Source: Bacillus massilinigeriensis
GTDB lineage: Bacteria > Bacillota > Bacilli > Bacillales > Cytobacillaceae
Assembly (NCBI RefSeq): GCF_900117315.1
Contig: NZ_LT630337.1
Coordinates: 3,047,601-3,111,600, forward strand
Reading direction: 5' to 3'
Length of the DNA stretch: 64,000 nucleotides
A program made the translations under genes and the position numbers. Each line of letters opens with the position of its first letter. The first letter of the stretch is position 1. This document shows positions 18,005 through 26,276 of the stretch, one piece after another. The notes beneath the pieces were generated by a model. The model searched no databases. It was not told where the DNA came from and saw only the letters and a program-made list of their open reading frames with translations.

Positions 18005-19078
18005 TTATAATTCAAGCGGAATGATTAATACTTGTCCGACACTGATATTGTCATCCTTTAAATCATTGGCCTCTTTGATAATTTGAATGCCATCCTTGGA
18101 TTTGAAGAATTCCATAGCAATTTTTGTCAAATTATCGCCCTTTTTGACTGTATATTTTACTCGCTTTACCTCTTCTTTTTGTGTTGAATCTTCCTCGTTT
18201 GGCGAATTCTTCTTGTCATCATCAGGGGAATCAGATATGGAATCTGTTTCATCCTTTTGATTTTCATCCTTTTGATTTTCATCCTCGCCATTTAGGTTCG
18301 TTAATGATTCATCGTAGTTGCTTTCAATTTTACTACTATCGTAATCTCCAAAGTCACTAAATGGATTCTTTTTATTGCTTGGCTCAGGTGCATCCATTTT
18401 CGGCAGCTGATCGATTAAGTCTGTTAAACCTGGCATAAAAAATGCAGATAATGTGACTTGATAGGTTAATGGTTTATTCTTCTGATCTGTGGAGATGATT
18501 TCCTCATTTGCACTAAAATCGATTGATTCTATGACAATGATACGACTCGAATTTTCAAGGATGCTTAGAAACTTTTCTAATTCGAAATAGCTTGCCGATT
18601 CGATTTGTAGATTGGCTGTAAGCTTTTTGACGCCATTTGGGAGTGGAATGGTGTTTTCCTTTGATTTTCCAACGGTTTCATCTGTTTGAGCCTGTTCCTT
18701 TTCTCCTACTTCAGTCTTTTCTTGACTCTCTTCCCCTTTTTCAACGTCTGCTTCTTGAAAGTCCATATTCACAACAAAGCTACCAGAAACGACCTCAGCT
18801 TTTTCAATATCGAGTATAAGCTGTTCAGACAATGGTTTTACTGGAACGCTTTTTTGCAAGGCTACGGTGCTTTCAAATGTATTTGTTTTCGTAGCAGATA
18901 TTTTATTCTGCAAGGTTGAAAGGATTTGCTCTTGGGTTTTTAATTCTTGCTCCTTTTGATGCAATTCTTCTAATTTAGGAGATATGGCAAGGAAATAAAT
19001 ACCTGCTCCTATTGACCCGATTATCAGAATTGCTAATAGAACAGTAACAAGCTTATTTTTAGGCAAGCTAATACTCAT
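18005..19078 (-). CDS. pilO: PilO-like pilus alignment protein with C-terminal LysM domain
   Basis: Transmembrane segment near 9-32 (KLVTVLLAILIIGSIGAGI), coiled coil about 33-65, then a ferredoxin-like PilO region (about 145-225: KKLTANLQIESASYFELEKF, LTYQVTLSAFFMPGL). A charged, Asp/Glu/Ser-rich linker follows (about 235-305, with tandem DENQKDENQK). Residues 307-357 form a LysM domain (VKYTVKKGDNLTKIAMEFF to VGQVLIIPL). PilO of Gram-negative pili has no LysM; here the domain probably holds the alignment complex to peptidoglycan. The linker could span part of the thick wall. Overlaps pilN by four bases. Confidence 0.85.
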   Translation of the reverse strand: MSISLPKNKLVTVLLAILIIGSIGAGIYFLAISPKLEELHQKEQELKTQEQILSTLQNKISATKTNTFESTVALQKSVPVKPLSEQLILDIEKAEVVSGSFVVNMDFQEADVEKGEESQEKTEVGEKEQAQTDETVGKSKENTIPLPNGVKKLTANLQIESASYFELEKFLSILENSSRIIVIESIDFSANEEIISTDQKNKPLTYQVTLSAFFMPGLTDLIDQLPKMDAPEPSNKKNPFSDFGDYDSSKIESNYDESLTNLNGEDENQKDENQKDETDSISDSPDDDKKNSPNEEDSTQKEEVKRVKYTVKKGDNLTKIAMEFFKSKDGIQIIKEANDLKDDNISVGQVLIIPLEL

Positions 19079-19734
19079 GAATCCTCCCCACCTTTCTTAT
19101 TGGAGGCTTCTGATTCCGAGCTTTTCTTCTTAATATCTTCCTTCACGACATTTCGGTTTAACGTAATCTCGTATTCTCCTTGATAGCGTGGAACATATTT
19201 CTCATTTTTTATTTTTGTTTCATCCATTTCTTCCCCAAGCTTTTTATCATAAAAGGCTGTGACTGCCTCGAGTTTGTTTAGCTTCGCGTCACTAATCCAG
19301 TTTGATTCAAGTAATGTCGTTAAATAGTAGGCTGAATCCCTGCTTGTTTCAAATTGTACACTTAAAGTGATCATCCCTGTTTCCTCGTATTTAAAATTCT
19401 GAATAAAACCTCTATCCGGTAAGTAGGAGGTTAATTTTTCAATAACTGGAACGGTCTTTATCGGATAATCCCGGGCCCAAGCAACTGTATTTTCTAACTC
19501 AGCCAATGAATTGGATGATTCGAATTCAACAATTTTCTGCTGCTCGGTCGCAATAATTTGTTCAGAACTAACAATGGATTCATTCATTTGTTCAATGGCC
19601 TGATTCGTTGTTCGATTAAACCAGTATAAAGCAAATCCACCAATAAGGAGGATGGCTATTCCAATAATTAATATTAATAAAAGGGATCTCTTTTTTTCCT
19701 CTTTTTGAGGTAATAGATTGATTTCTACTAGCAT
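19075..19734 (-). CDS. pilN: Type IV pilus assembly protein PilN
   Basis: Inner-membrane pilus alignment protein. It starts with the diagnostic VEINLLPQKEEKKR, which in PilN inserts into PilM, followed by a transmembrane helix (about 19-38), a coiled coil (about 45-80) and a small ferredoxin-like domain (IQNFKYEETGMITLSVQF). 219 aa. Its ATG lies one base from the pilM stop, so pilM-pilN-pilO are coupled. The family is known to form PilN-PilO heterodimers. Confidence 0.9.
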   Translation of the reverse strand: MLVEINLLPQKEEKKRSLLLILIIGIAILLIGGFALYWFNRTTNQAIEQMNESIVSSEQIIATEQQKIVEFESSNSLAELENTVAWARDYPIKTVPVIEKLTSYLPDRGFIQNFKYEETGMITLSVQFETSRDSAYYLTTLLESNWISDAKLNKLEAVTAFYDKKLGEEMDETKIKNEKYVPRYQGEYEITLNRNVVKEDIKKKSSESEASNKKGGEDS

Positions 19735-20727
19735 TTATTGCACCCCTTTTAACGCAAGCCCTAATAAAAGATAATGAGTCTCAGGAAAATGGTAATCAAC
19801 ATGAACTGCCTGATCATAGGAAATCGTTTCGATTGGGACATCTAAACGGACTTCCAAATCCTTTTTTATTTTAGCAAGCATGGGATGATCCCCATTTAAT
19901 AGGATTCTTGCCACCTGCTTTTGTCCTTGATGTAAGGAATAGCGATAAAAATCCATGATTCTATTAATCTCTTTATAGGTGTCTTCAAATTGAAAGGAGA
20001 GGTTTCCCTCATTTCCGATAAACTTTAATTCATAGTTTCCCTGATGGTCTAGCTTCATATCCCACTGATTCTCGTCATATTCAATGGGAAGGTGATGCAT
20101 GAAAAAGGGAATTGTATTTTCAAAAATACAGATGTTAACTGAATTGAAATCAAATTGAACGACGAGTAGGTCTTCATCCTTCCGTGCTTGATCGATATGA
20201 TGATATAAACGATATAAAGCAAGTGGTGAGATTTCGGCTTCAATTGGATTCAAGTTTAGGTGTGTGAATAGATCCACATATTCCATCACATTTTCCTCTT
20301 GAGCAGCAAACAATAGGATTTCCTTCTTTTCCTCTGATTCCGATAGCACCACACAGTCAAAAACAGGCTCCTCAAAAGGAAGATGTATGCTCGATCCTAG
20401 CTCTAAATATAAATATCCCTTGATTTCATCATCACTTATTTCCGCTGGAATCGATAGTTTACGAATGATGACAAATGATTCAGGAACAAGAAAGCGGATT
20501 TGGCGATTACGAAGCTTCCATTCGTGAATGCATTCTTCTAATATATTGGAAAGTATTTCAAAGTCGTTGATCTTCCCATTAGTAATAATCCCATTGGGCA
20601 ACAACCGCTCTCCCCATTTACTTGCAATTGGCGGTTTTATTTGTTTTAGCTCTAAATAACGAATGGAGTGATCATTAATCACGATATTCACAACATGACC
20701 TTTTCGAGTGAGTCGAGAAAAAACCAT
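19735..20727 (-). CDS. pilM: Type IV pilus actin-like protein PilM
   Basis: Cytoplasmic actin-fold ATPase of the pilus alignment complex. Recognisable by VNIVINDHSIRYLELKQ at the N-terminus (phosphate-binding hairpin region), FLVPESFVIIRKLSIPAEIS near residue 100, and the C-terminal ILLNGDHPMLAKIKKDLE (adenosine-site strand). 330 aa. Followed at once by PilN with its PilM-binding NLLP motif, which supports the call. The ribosome site is weak (GGGG 12 bases upstream). Confidence 0.88.
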   Translation of the reverse strand: MVFSRLTRKGHVVNIVINDHSIRYLELKQIKPPIASKWGERLLPNGIITNGKINDFEILSNILEECIHEWKLRNRQIRFLVPESFVIIRKLSIPAEISDDEIKGYLYLELGSSIHLPFEEPVFDCVVLSESEEKKEILLFAAQEENVMEYVDLFTHLNLNPIEAEISPLALYRLYHHIDQARKDEDLLVVQFDFNSVNICIFENTIPFFMHHLPIEYDENQWDMKLDHQGNYELKFIGNEGNLSFQFEDTYKEINRIMDFYRYSLHQGQKQVARILLNGDHPMLAKIKKDLEVRLDVPIETISYDQAVHVDYHFPETHYLLLGLALKGVQ

Positions 20728-20787
20728 AACCTTTTACCCCTTAGTTTAATTTCCTGCTGATTGAGCGATTGATCTAGTTCAACTAAC

Positions 20788-20821
20788 CATCAGTTTGAAT
20801 TTCTTTTAGATTCAACTGATG
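20788..20821 (-). repeat. Stem-loop in the pilM 5' region, flanked by direct repeats
   Basis: CATCAGTTTGAAT and ATTCAACTGATG pair with one bulge. It is flanked by direct repeats CTAGTTCAACTAACCA (20774-20789) and CTAGTTCAGCTAACCA (20823-20838), 15 of 16 identical. Downstream of the candidate pilM promoter, so probably transcribed. Confidence 0.65.
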
Positions 20822-20857
20822 CCTAGTTCAGCTAACCAACCATGAATGCGTTTTTCC

Positions 20858-20885
20858 TTTATAATTATCCTACAACATTCGACAA
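20858..20885 (-). promoter_or_regulatory. Candidate promoter of pilMNO
   Basis: Minus strand TTGTCG (20880-20885), 16-bp spacer, TATAAA (20858-20863). Moderate match; supported by the 240-base gap and an inverted repeat before it. Confidence 0.4.
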
Positions 20886-20918
20886 AAGGCACGTAATTTC
20901 CTGTTAAGAATGGAAATT

Positions 20919-20965
20919 CCCTGATTCTTAAAAACATAAATTTACATAGGTCAAAAGAATCAGGG
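20919..20965 (-). terminator. Inverted repeat after the prepilin peptidase gene
   Basis: Perfect 11-bp stem CCCTGATTCTT / AAGAATCAGGG (20955-20965 with 20919-20929) with a 25-base AT-rich loop, two bases after the pilD stop. No T run follows, so it may be a weak terminator or an mRNA 3'-end stabiliser. Confidence 0.55.
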
Positions 20966-20967
20966 GT

Positions 20968-21732
20968 TCACATTCCAAAAGATTTCGTTAGTAGTTGAAG
21001 ATAGGCATGTACAATTTCAAAATGGAAATAATAAGCCGTTAATGTACCGGCCATAATAAATGGACCGAATGGAATGGGCTTTCCCTTTTTTACCACTTTA
21101 AAAAGCATCCCTATGATCCCTATGACTGCACCGTATAAAGTGGAAAGGAAAAAGGCCAATAATAAGATTTTCGTCCCTACGACAAATCCAATCAGGGCAA
21201 AGAGCTTAATATCCCCTCCTCCCATTCCTCCCTTACTAACGACAGCAATGATGAGTAATAGGATAAAGCCTACAGCTGCACCGAGAATGGAATCCCACCA
21301 CGGAGTCAGCGGTATAAAAATCCGCTCCAATAAAAAAATCCCCGCAAACACTAGCAATATTTTATCAGGGATTAGCATATAATTGACATCCGAAACAAAA
21401 ATGATCATGAACAAGGAGATGAGTGTCCAGGCTACAAAAACTTCGGATGTCCATCCAAGTACAAGTGGTGCAGAAACAAACAATAGCCCTGTCATCAACT
21501 CGACAATAGGGTAAATGGGAGAAATGCGCGTCTTACATTGACGGCATTTACCCATTTGAAAGATATATGATAGCACCGGGATGAGCTCAACTGCCGCTAA
21601 CTGATGATGGCAGTTTGGGCAGGATGAGCGTGGTGCTATGATTGATTGTTTTAGGGGGACTCTTAGGCCAATTACATTGTAAAAAGAACCAAAAATACAA
21701 CCATATAAAAATAATAATATATTGATAATCAT
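20968..21732 (-). CDS. pilD: Prepilin peptidase PilD/ComC
   Basis: Membrane aspartyl peptidase and methylase that cleaves type IV prepilins after the glycine of the class III signal. Four zinc-binding cysteines (C38, C41, C63, C66) lie in SCPNCHHQL and CRQCKTR. Catalytic aspartates are D115 (SDVNYMLIPD) and D174 (GGGDIKLFALIG). About eight membrane helices; 254 aa. It lies where comC lies in B. subtilis (folC-comC-spoIIB), so it probably also serves competence pseudopilins encoded elsewhere. Its ATG overlaps the prepilin stop by one base. Confidence 0.95.
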   Translation of the reverse strand: MIINILLFLYGCIFGSFYNVIGLRVPLKQSIIAPRSSCPNCHHQLAAVELIPVLSYIFQMGKCRQCKTRISPIYPIVELMTGLLFVSAPLVLGWTSEVFVAWTLISLFMIIFVSDVNYMLIPDKILLVFAGIFLLERIFIPLTPWWDSILGAAVGFILLLIIAVVSKGGMGGGDIKLFALIGFVVGTKILLLAFFLSTLYGAVIGIIGMLFKVVKKGKPIPFGPFIMAGTLTAYYFHFEIVHAYLQLLTKSFGM

Positions 21733-22187
21733 TATTCACTAGGTGTAGCTGACGCTGGAATATCTCTAGATCCTTTACCTTTATCATTCTTGATATCGTC
21801 AAGTGTTGCACCTTTAAAATTAATAGTTTCCTTACCAGCTTTACCCTCACCGGTAATTGTTATAACTGTCCTATTTGTATCACTATCAAATGTTGCAGTT
21901 ATACCAGTTACTGTTACGCTACCTTTCTCAACCAGCATTTCAATATTCTCTGGATCTATAGTACCAGAAGATTCAGGAATCCCTTCAGATGCAACATATG
22001 TCTTAGCTGCATTAATAATCTGTATTGCATCAGCTTTTACAGCGTCTTCCTTTGATTTTTGAATTATTCCACCGATGCTAGGTATTGCTATAGCAGCAAT
22101 TATTCCCAAGATTACAATAACAGCTAATAATTCCACTAAAGTAAATCCTTTTTGATTTTTTAATCGTCTTTTAATATTTTGAAGCAT
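21732..22187 (-). CDS. Major type IV prepilin
   Basis: Class III signal peptide KRRLKNQKG ends at residue 14; the mature protein begins FTLVELLAVIVILGIIAAIA, with Glu5 present at residue 19. The C-terminal half is a short, acidic globular domain without cysteines, rich in Thr/Val (VTVTGITATFDSD) and ending SATPSE. 151 aa. An AAAGGAG ribosome site is well placed. It sits between pilC and the prepilin peptidase, and it is the only prepilin in the ATPase operon, hence the likely major subunit. Confidence 0.92.
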   Translation of the reverse strand: MLQNIKRRLKNQKGFTLVELLAVIVILGIIAAIAIPSIGGIIQKSKEDAVKADAIQIINAAKTYVASEGIPESSGTIDPENIEMLVEKGSVTVTGITATFDSDTNRTVITITGEGKAGKETINFKGATLDDIKNDKGKGSRDIPASATPSE

Positions 22188-22305
22188 GAGTCCATCTCCT
22201 TTAATCTAGTAATTTATTACTATTATAACAGTACTCTATCAAATAAATCAGCCAAAAGATAGAGGATTTCTATGGCAATTCAACGACATATTTATACATT
22301 TTCTA

Positions 22306-23511
22306 CTATTGCACCTGATTAAAGATTTCAAACATCGGAACAATAATCGCTGTAACAATTGTACCAACTAACCCAGCTAATACAATAATCATTAATGGCT
22401 CAATTAATGACTTTAATCGATCTGTACTATTTTCAACCTCTTGTTCATAGAAATCAGCCACTTTGCCCAACATAGCATCAAGCGATCCAGTTTCCTCACC
22501 AATAGCAATCATTTGAGTAACAAGGGGAGGAAAGGCCCAATGCTTTTTCATAGGAATGGTCATAGACTGCCCCTTTTCAAGAGCTTCATGAGACTGTTGC
22601 AGCACCTGAGCAATAACCTCATTCTCAACGACATCTTCAACGATTGACATAGCCTGCAAAATGGGAACGGAACTTGTAAATAACGAACTTAAAGTCCTTG
22701 TCATCCTTGCCAATACCGCTTTTTGCATCATCTTTCCAAATATAGGTACCCTAAGCATAAAATAATCAAGATAATATTTTGTATCCTTATTATTTCGCAT
22801 TGAAACAATCATAACAATAAACGCAGTAATTAAAAGAACAACTAACCACCAAAACCTTTGCATAAAGTGACTCGCATCCAGTACAAATTGGGTAATAGCA
22901 GGTAGTTCCCCTCCAAAGTCTGCGAACATATCAACAAAAGTTGGAACAACTGCTACTAGCAAAAATATAACAACAGCGACAGCAAAAACCGCAACAGCTA
23001 TTGGATAAGCAAGTGCTGACTTTATCTTTGACCTCGTATTATGCTGCTTCTCAAAATGAACAGCCAACCGATCAAGCGTTTCATCCATATTACCGCCAGC
23101 TTCTCCAGCCCTAATCATATTGATAAACATCGGAGAAAAGATTTTCTTATGCTTGGCAGATGCCTCTGATAACGGTTTCCCTTCTCGTAAATCCTCTACA
23201 ATGTTTAATAATGCCTTTTTCAGACCCTTACTATCTGTTTGCTCCGCTAGAATACTAGTAGAATCCACAATAGAAACCCCAGCCTTCAGCAATGTCGAAA
23301 ACTGCCGTAAATAAATAACCATATGCTCAAGCTTAACCGGAGAACCAAAAGTAATATCTTTAGTCAATACGGTCTCAGGCACTTCGATAATCTCCATCAC
23401 TCTTATGCCGTCTGTACGTAGCTTTTGAACTGCCTCACGCTTTGAAGGTGCATTTATTACCCCATTCTTTTTCCCTTTACGGTCTCTGCCTGAATATTTA
23501 AATCGTGCCAT
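22306..23511 (-). CDS. pilC: Type IV pilus platform protein PilC
   Basis: Polytopic inner-membrane platform that couples the PilB/PilT motors to pilin insertion. N-terminal ARFKYSGRDRKGKKNGVI is diagnostic. Two T2SF (GspF) domains occur at about 67-190 and 270-392, each ending with hydrophobic helices (AYPIAVAVFAVAVVIFLLV; LIEPLMIIVLAGLVGTIVTA). 401 aa. It begins one base from the pilT stop. Confidence 0.95.
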   Translation of the reverse strand: MARFKYSGRDRKGKKNGVINAPSKREAVQKLRTDGIRVMEIIEVPETVLTKDITFGSPVKLEHMVIYLRQFSTLLKAGVSIVDSTSILAEQTDSKGLKKALLNIVEDLREGKPLSEASAKHKKIFSPMFINMIRAGEAGGNMDETLDRLAVHFEKQHNTRSKIKSALAYPIAVAVFAVAVVIFLLVAVVPTFVDMFADFGGELPAITQFVLDASHFMQRFWWLVVLLITAFIVMIVSMRNNKDTKYYLDYFMLRVPIFGKMMQKAVLARMTRTLSSLFTSSVPILQAMSIVEDVVENEVIAQVLQQSHEALEKGQSMTIPMKKHWAFPPLVTQMIAIGEETGSLDAMLGKVADFYEQEVENSTDRLKSLIEPLMIIVLAGLVGTIVTAIIVPMFEIFNQVQ

Positions 23512-23512
23512 C

Positions 23513-24553
23513 TTAGCTCATATTCTCCTGTAAAAATGGTTCAACAACATCCTTCGAAACGATGCCTGCCTGTACTAGCTCTTTTATGCTAGTTTCTATT
23601 GTGTGCATTCCGATGGCCCTTGAGGTTTGCATTACATTCACGATTTGATAAATCTTTTCATTCCGAATCAAGTTCGAAATCGCTGAATTATTGAGCATGA
23701 TTTCAGTTGCAGCCCTACGTCCCTTATGATCAGCCGTTGGAAATAATCGTTGTGAAATAATGCTGACAAGCACGGATGCAATTTGAATTCTCACCTGTGG
23801 CTGCTGGGATGGTGGAAAGACATCAATAATCCGGTTAATCGTTGCTGGAGCACTAGATGTATGCAAAGTACCTAATACTAAATGTCCAGTTTCAGCAGCC
23901 GTAATCGCCGTTTGAATGGTCTCCAGATCCCGCATCTCCCCCACAAGAATTACATCAGGGTCCTGTCTTAAAGCCGCTCTTAAACCATTCGCAAAATTAT
24001 TTGTATCGAAGCCTACCTCGCGCTGGTCAATAATACAATTGCCATGCTTGTGCAAATATTCGATTGGGTCCTCCAATGTAATAACATGCTTCCTCATATT
24101 TTGATTCATATATTGAATCATTGAGGCTAGTGTGGTTGATTTTCCACTTCCAGTTGGCCCTGTTACGAGCACAAGACCTTGAGGTTTCTCCATAATCTTT
24201 TTCAATACCTCAGGCAATTCTAGCTCTTCTATGGTTGGGATTCTTGTCGGAACCACCCTTACCGCAATCGCCACACAGTTTCGTTGAAGATACGTATTGA
24301 CACGGAAACGCGAAACTCCAGGGATCCCATAGGAAAAGTCTAGCTCTCCTCTTTCCTTGAAACGTTCCCACATATTTTCAGGAATGATGGCTCTTGCCAT
24401 TCCCTCCGTATCCATCGGCTTCAACATATCTTTTCCATACCTTTTCAGCTCACCATTGATCCTCATAATAGGAGGAACACCCACAGTTAAATGAATATCT
24501 GATGCCTTGAGTTCGAATCCTGCTCTTAGCAAATGGTCAATCATTTCCTTCAT
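23513..24553 (-). CDS. pilT: Pilus retraction ATPase PilT
   Basis: Hexameric ATPase that depolymerises the pilus, powering twitching motility and DNA uptake. Walker A GPTGSGKST at about 132-140; Asp box ITLEDPIEYLH; Walker B VILVGEMRD; His box LGTLHTSS. The C-terminal AISNLIRNEKIYQI is close to the AIRNLIRE retraction signature of PilT, which separates it from PilB. Start ATG 24553 lies eight bases after AAGGGG; a GTG at 24562 lies inside that site. About 346 aa. Confidence 0.95.
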   Translation of the reverse strand: MKEMIDHLLRAGFELKASDIHLTVGVPPIMRINGELKRYGKDMLKPMDTEGMARAIIPENMWERFKERGELDFSYGIPGVSRFRVNTYLQRNCVAIAVRVVPTRIPTIEELELPEVLKKIMEKPQGLVLVTGPTGSGKSTTLASMIQYMNQNMRKHVITLEDPIEYLHKHGNCIIDQREVGFDTNNFANGLRAALRQDPDVILVGEMRDLETIQTAITAAETGHLVLGTLHTSSAPATINRIIDVFPPSQQPQVRIQIASVLVSIISQRLFPTADHKGRRAATEIMLNNSAISNLIRNEKIYQIVNVMQTSRAIGMHTIETSIKELVQAGIVSKDVVEPFLQENMS

Positions 24554-24565
24554 CCTTAGCACCCC

Positions 24566-26227
24566 TTACTCAGGTATGGCCATCTTAAGAATTTCTTCCG
24601 TTGTCGTGATTCCTTGCTTAACCTTTAATAAGCCATCATCAATAAGAAAAATCGTCTTCGCTTTCACAGCTAGTTCTCTAAGCTTAGTAAAAGACTCTCC
24701 ATTCATAATCACTTTTCTAATATCATCATTGATGACTAAAACCTCATGAATGGCAATCCTTCCTTTGTAACCAGTCATGTTGCACGAAGAACAACCTCTC
24801 CCACGAACTATTCGATCAATCTTCATTCCACGCTTGGCAAAGATTTCAATTTCCCTTTTTGTTGGAGCCTGTTCCTCAGCACAATCTCGACAAACTCGAC
24901 GAACAAGTCTTTGGGAGACGATACCACTTAATGATGATGCGATTAAAAATGGCTCCACTCCCATATCGAGCAACCGAGTAACTGTTCCTATGGAATCGTT
25001 TGTATGGATCGTACTTAAAACTAAATGCCCAGTTAAGGAGGCACGGATCGCCACTTCGACCGTTTCCTTATCACGAATTTCCCCAACCATGATAATGTTA
25101 GGGTCCTGACGGAGAATGGAACGAAGACCAGCCGCAAAGGTCATCCCAATATTCGAATTAACCTGAATCTGGTTAACCCCTTCAAGCTGATATTCCACAG
25201 GGTCCTCGATGGTGATTAGATTTACCTCTTCACTATTCAACCGATTTAAAGCTGCATATAACGTGGATGACTTCCCTGAACCAGTAGGCCCTGTTATCAG
25301 GACAATTCCTGTAGGTTTGTTAATCATCTCTTCAAACCGCTTTAAGTTCAGCTTGTTAAAGCCCAATTTATTAATATCATTTAAATTGCTACCCAAATCA
25401 AGAATGCGCATGACAATCTTCTCTCCATAGATGGTAGGAAGCGTTGAAATTCGAAGATCGATTGGATGAAAATCTAGGTTGATCTTGATTCTACCATCCT
25501 GTGGTACCCGGTGCTCAGTAATATCAAGATTTGACATTATTTTAATTCGAGCTGTTAATAAGCCCTGCATATGCTTAGGAAGCACTCTTTCCGTTCTCAG
25601 AATCCCATCGACACGATACCGAATGACAACCTTTGTTTCCTGCGGGTCCACGTGAATATCACTTGCCTTCATCGCAACCGCATTGGAAAGGAGCTGATTC
25701 ACCAATCGAACAACAGGAGAATCCTGGTCGTTGATTTTCTCTTCCTTTTCATTTTCAATTTCATTCGGATTGCCCACTAATTCTTCGAAGCCCTCGTCGA
25801 TGTCATAATACTTATTAATTGCCCGTAAGATGTCATCCTTCGTCGCAATTGCTGTTTCAATTTGGAAGCCGGTTGACAGGCGCAGGTCGTCGATTGCAAA
25901 GAAGTCCATCGGGTCAGCCATTGCTACAAAAAGCTTGTCCCCATCAATCGATAGTGGAATTAATAGATTTCTTTTTGCCGTCTCCTTAGGAATCAAGTTA
26001 AATAATTTCGAATCAAAAGGATAGCGGTATAAGCTAATATGTGGAATACCAAGCTGGAATTCTAGTACTTCGATTAACTGTTGCTCCGTAATATATCCTC
26101 TTTGTAATAATGCGTCCCCGAGCTTTTGACCTGCCGTTTTCTCTTTTAATGTAGCTTGAAGCTGATCTTCAGTAATAAGACCAGCTTCAACAAGTAAATC
26201 TCCAAGACGTTTTCGGGTTTGTTTCAT
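24566..26227 (-). CDS. pilB: Pilus extension ATPase PilB
   Basis: GspE/PilB-family ATPase driving pilus assembly. N-terminal MshEN domain about 5-135 (RLGDLLVEAGLITEDQL and LGDALLQRGYITEQQL, a tandem that in related proteins binds c-di-GMP). Walker A GPTGSGKSS at 313-321, Walker B IIMVGEIRD near 378-386, and a tetracysteine zinc site C446, C449, C479, C482. 553 aa. It immediately precedes pilT. The MshEN tandem raises the possibility of c-di-GMP control, which is inference. Confidence 0.95.
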   Translation of the reverse strand: MKQTRKRLGDLLVEAGLITEDQLQATLKEKTAGQKLGDALLQRGYITEQQLIEVLEFQLGIPHISLYRYPFDSKLFNLIPKETAKRNLLIPLSIDGDKLFVAMADPMDFFAIDDLRLSTGFQIETAIATKDDILRAINKYYDIDEGFEELVGNPNEIENEKEEKINDQDSPVVRLVNQLLSNAVAMKASDIHVDPQETKVVIRYRVDGILRTERVLPKHMQGLLTARIKIMSNLDITEHRVPQDGRIKINLDFHPIDLRISTLPTIYGEKIVMRILDLGSNLNDINKLGFNKLNLKRFEEMINKPTGIVLITGPTGSGKSSTLYAALNRLNSEEVNLITIEDPVEYQLEGVNQIQVNSNIGMTFAAGLRSILRQDPNIIMVGEIRDKETVEVAIRASLTGHLVLSTIHTNDSIGTVTRLLDMGVEPFLIASSLSGIVSQRLVRRVCRDCAEEQAPTKREIEIFAKRGMKIDRIVRGRGCSSCNMTGYKGRIAIHEVLVINDDIRKVIMNGESFTKLRELAVKAKTIFLIDDGLLKVKQGITTTEEILKMAIPE

Positions 26228-26276
26228 TTTTCTTTAACCCCGCTTTATTGGTGATTTTTCAACCTACTTAAATAGC

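Noticed and set aside
20728-20967. Insertion-sequence remnant in the pilD-pilM gap
   Set aside because: The direct and inverted repeats are short and local, with no transposase fragment or terminal repeats.
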